A DNA stretch of 9,120 nt from Thermoleophilia bacterium (GTDB taxonomy: Bacteria > Actinomycetota > Thermoleophilia > Gaiellales > SKUG01): contig JAOPYU010000035.1 of assembly GCA_025964455.1 (NCBI GenBank), positions 1 to 9,120 of the forward strand, given 5' to 3'. Positions 6,079-9,120 of this stretch are shown here, piece after piece; position 1 is the stretch's first letter; every line of letters starts with the position of its first letter. Under the pieces are notes generated by a model. It did no database searches. It had not been told where the DNA came from and worked only from the letters and a program-made list of their open reading frames with translations. The position numbers and the translations under genes were made by a program.

Positions 6079-7257
6079 ATGTCCGACCTCTTCGATTCGG
6101 CTGCCGACGAGCAGCGCGCGCGCCTCGCACCGCTCGCAGATCGCATGCGTCCACGCTCCTTCGACGAGGTCGTCGGCCAGGGGCGCCTGGTCGGCGAGAC
6201 CGGTCGCCTGCGCGCCCAGCTCGCGCAGGGCCATGTCCCCAACATGGTGATCGTGGGGCCGCCCGGCACGGGAAAGACCACGATCGCCCGGCTCGTCGCG
6301 GCCGAGGCCGGCATGGCCCTCGAGGAGCTCTCCGCGGTCGGCGCCGGGCTCGCCGACGTGCGCCGCGTCGTGGAGGAGGCGCGTCAGCGCCTCGGGGGCA
6401 ACGGGCGACAGACCGTGCTGTTCCTCGACGAGATCCACCGCTTCAACAAGGCGCAGCAGGACGCGCTGCTGCCGACGGTGGAATCCGGCGCGATCCGCCT
6501 GGTGGGTGCGACGACCGAGAACCCCTACGTCTCGATCAACCGCGCGCTCCTGTCGAGGCTCGTCTCCTACGAGCTGCAGCCGCTCAGCCGTTCGGACATC
6601 GCCGATGTGCTGCGCCGCGCCGCAGCGGACAGCGAGCGCGGCCTCGCCAGCGGCGGCCCGGTCTCGCTCTCGGACGAGGCGGTCGAGGCGATCCTGGACC
6701 GCACCGGTGGCGACGCGCGCGGTGCGCTGACCCTGCTCGAAGCGGCGACGCTGCTGTCGCCGGATCGGGTGGTGGGCGCCGAGCAGGTCCAGGCTGCGAG
6801 CGATCGCGGACGCGTCGACTACGACCGCGCCGGTGACCAGCACTACGACCACGCGTCGGCCTACATCAAGTCGATGCGCGCGAGCGACCCCGAGGGAGCG
6901 CTGCGGTGGCTCGCGCAGATGCTCGTCGGTGGCGAGGACCCGATGTTCATCGCCCGGCGCCTCGTCATCTTCGCCGCCGAGGACGTCGGGCCCGCCAAGC
7001 CGATGGCGCTCATCCTCGCCACGGCTGCCCTCGAGACGGTTCGCTCGGTTGGTCTCCCGGAGTGCCGCATCGCGCTTGCGCAGGCCACTCGCTACTGCGC
7101 GGAGGCGCCCAAATCGCGGCAGGCGATCGAGGACATCGAACGCCACATGTCAGCCGTGCGGGAGGGCGGAACCGCTCCGGTCCCACTCACGCTCACCAAC
7201 CGAAAGGGCGCAGCCGAGGCCCGGGCCGCCGCAGGCGACGACCCGAGCCCCCACTGA
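6079..7257 (+). CDS. rarA: Replication-associated recombination protein A (RarA/MgsA), short C-terminus
   Basis: AAA+ ATPase related to clamp-loader and RuvB-type proteins that acts on ssDNA at stalled replication forks (family knowledge). 392 residues. [16 protein letters not shown] (19-34) is the usual opening. Walker A GPPGTGKT is at 60-67, Walker [11 protein letters not shown] at 113-122, sensor 1 GATTENP at 143-149, arginine finger at R160 (ALLSR), and sensor 2 GDARGAL with R214. The family-specific tetramerisation part is also clear: [17 protein letters not shown] (255-271), [19 protein letters not shown] (286-304) and [12 protein letters not shown] (339-350). After PVPLTL (367-372) the usual tail, which in relatives contains a YGYKYAHD-like motif and ends with YLP, is absent. 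The protein instead ends in an Ala-rich stretch, about 40-50 residues shorter than typical. The start has a leaderless-type context. It is convergent with the PQQ dehydrogenase gene, with a 10-base gap. Confidence 0.93.
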   Translation: MSDLFDSAADEQRARLAPLADRMRPRSFDEVVGQGRLVGETGRLRAQLAQGHVPNMVIVGPPGTGKTTIARLVAAEAGMALEELSAVGAGLADVRRVVEEARQRLGGNGRQTVLFLDEIHRFNKAQQDALLPTVESGAIRLVGATTENPYVSINRALLSRLVSYELQPLSRSDIADVLRRAAADSERGLASGGPVSLSDEAVEAILDRTGGDARGALTLLEAATLLSPDRVVGAEQVQAASDRGRVDYDRAGDQHYDHASAYIKSMRASDPEGALRWLAQMLVGGEDPMFIARRLVIFAAEDVGPAKPMALILATAALETVRSVGLPECRIALAQATRYCAEAPKSRQAIEDIERHMSAVREGGTAPVPLTLTNRKGAAEARAAAGDDPSPH

Positions 7258-7267
7258 GCCCGTCTGG

Positions 7268-9120
<1,853 letters not shown>

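Noticed and set aside
6026..6154. N-terminal extension of the DUF1385 protein by 43 residues
   Set aside because: It would overlap the rarA start, is Arg-rich without family similarity, and ignores the ATG at 6025 with its -10-like context.
5273..6250. Plus-strand open frame of 325 codons opposite DUF1385
   Set aside because: DUF1385 signatures on the minus strand explain the region; the plus-strand translation is compositionally biased.
6022..7146. Minus-strand open frame of 374 codons opposite rarA
   Set aside because: It is a shadow of rarA; the translation is low-complexity and unlike any family, and it would overlap the DUF1385 start.
7258..7267. Terminator between the convergent rarA and PQQ dehydrogenase genes
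   Set aside because: The gap is only 10 bases and no inverted repeat spanning it was seen.

Overview
This is a GC-rich window with almost no intergenic space and typical bacterial housekeeping content. GC-rich codon use, leaderless-looking starts and a BldC-like HTH protein suggest a high-GC actinobacterial lineage. Thermoleophilia (Solirubrobacterales-like) is my best guess. That placement is inference from style and gene content; no rRNA or other decisive marker is present.

Layout. A minus-strand pair occupies 1-1948: ftsH (284-1948), followed by an overlapping methylmalonyl-CoA epimerase gene that runs off the left edge (1-291). A 204-base region separates ftsH from a divergent small regulator with a MerR/excisionase-type helix-turn-helix (2153-2575). 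A 202-base, hairpin-rich gap follows. Then comes a large secreted protein of 799 residues (2778-5177) built of 13 regularly spaced Asp-box (BNR) repeats, flanked by two short cysteine-containing modules. It converges, with a 5-base gap, on a minus-strand DUF1385 (YqhQ-type) membrane protein gene (5183-6025). That gene is divergent from rarA, the AAA+ replication-recombination protein (6079-7257). At the right edge a minus-strand PQQ-dependent alcohol dehydrogenase with a fused C-terminal cytochrome c (7268-9120) enters without its N-terminus.

The most notable regulatory observation is a repeated bipartite motif, ACTCAA-N16-GYCGATG. It lies upstream of the HTH regulator (2037-2066) and again upstream of the secreted propeller protein (2742-2771) with exactly the same spacing. 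It resembles sigma-28 (FliA/WhiG-type) promoters and would link the two genes in one regulon. The second copy ends six bases before the ATG and no Shine-Dalgarno sequence is seen, so that transcript would be leaderless.

The dehydrogenase carries the Asp-x-Asp active-site pattern associated with lanthanide-dependent PQQ alcohol dehydrogenases. FtsH lacks the usual extracytoplasmic domain, and RarA lacks the usual C-terminal tail. No mobile element, CRISPR array, tRNA or rRNA was recognised.
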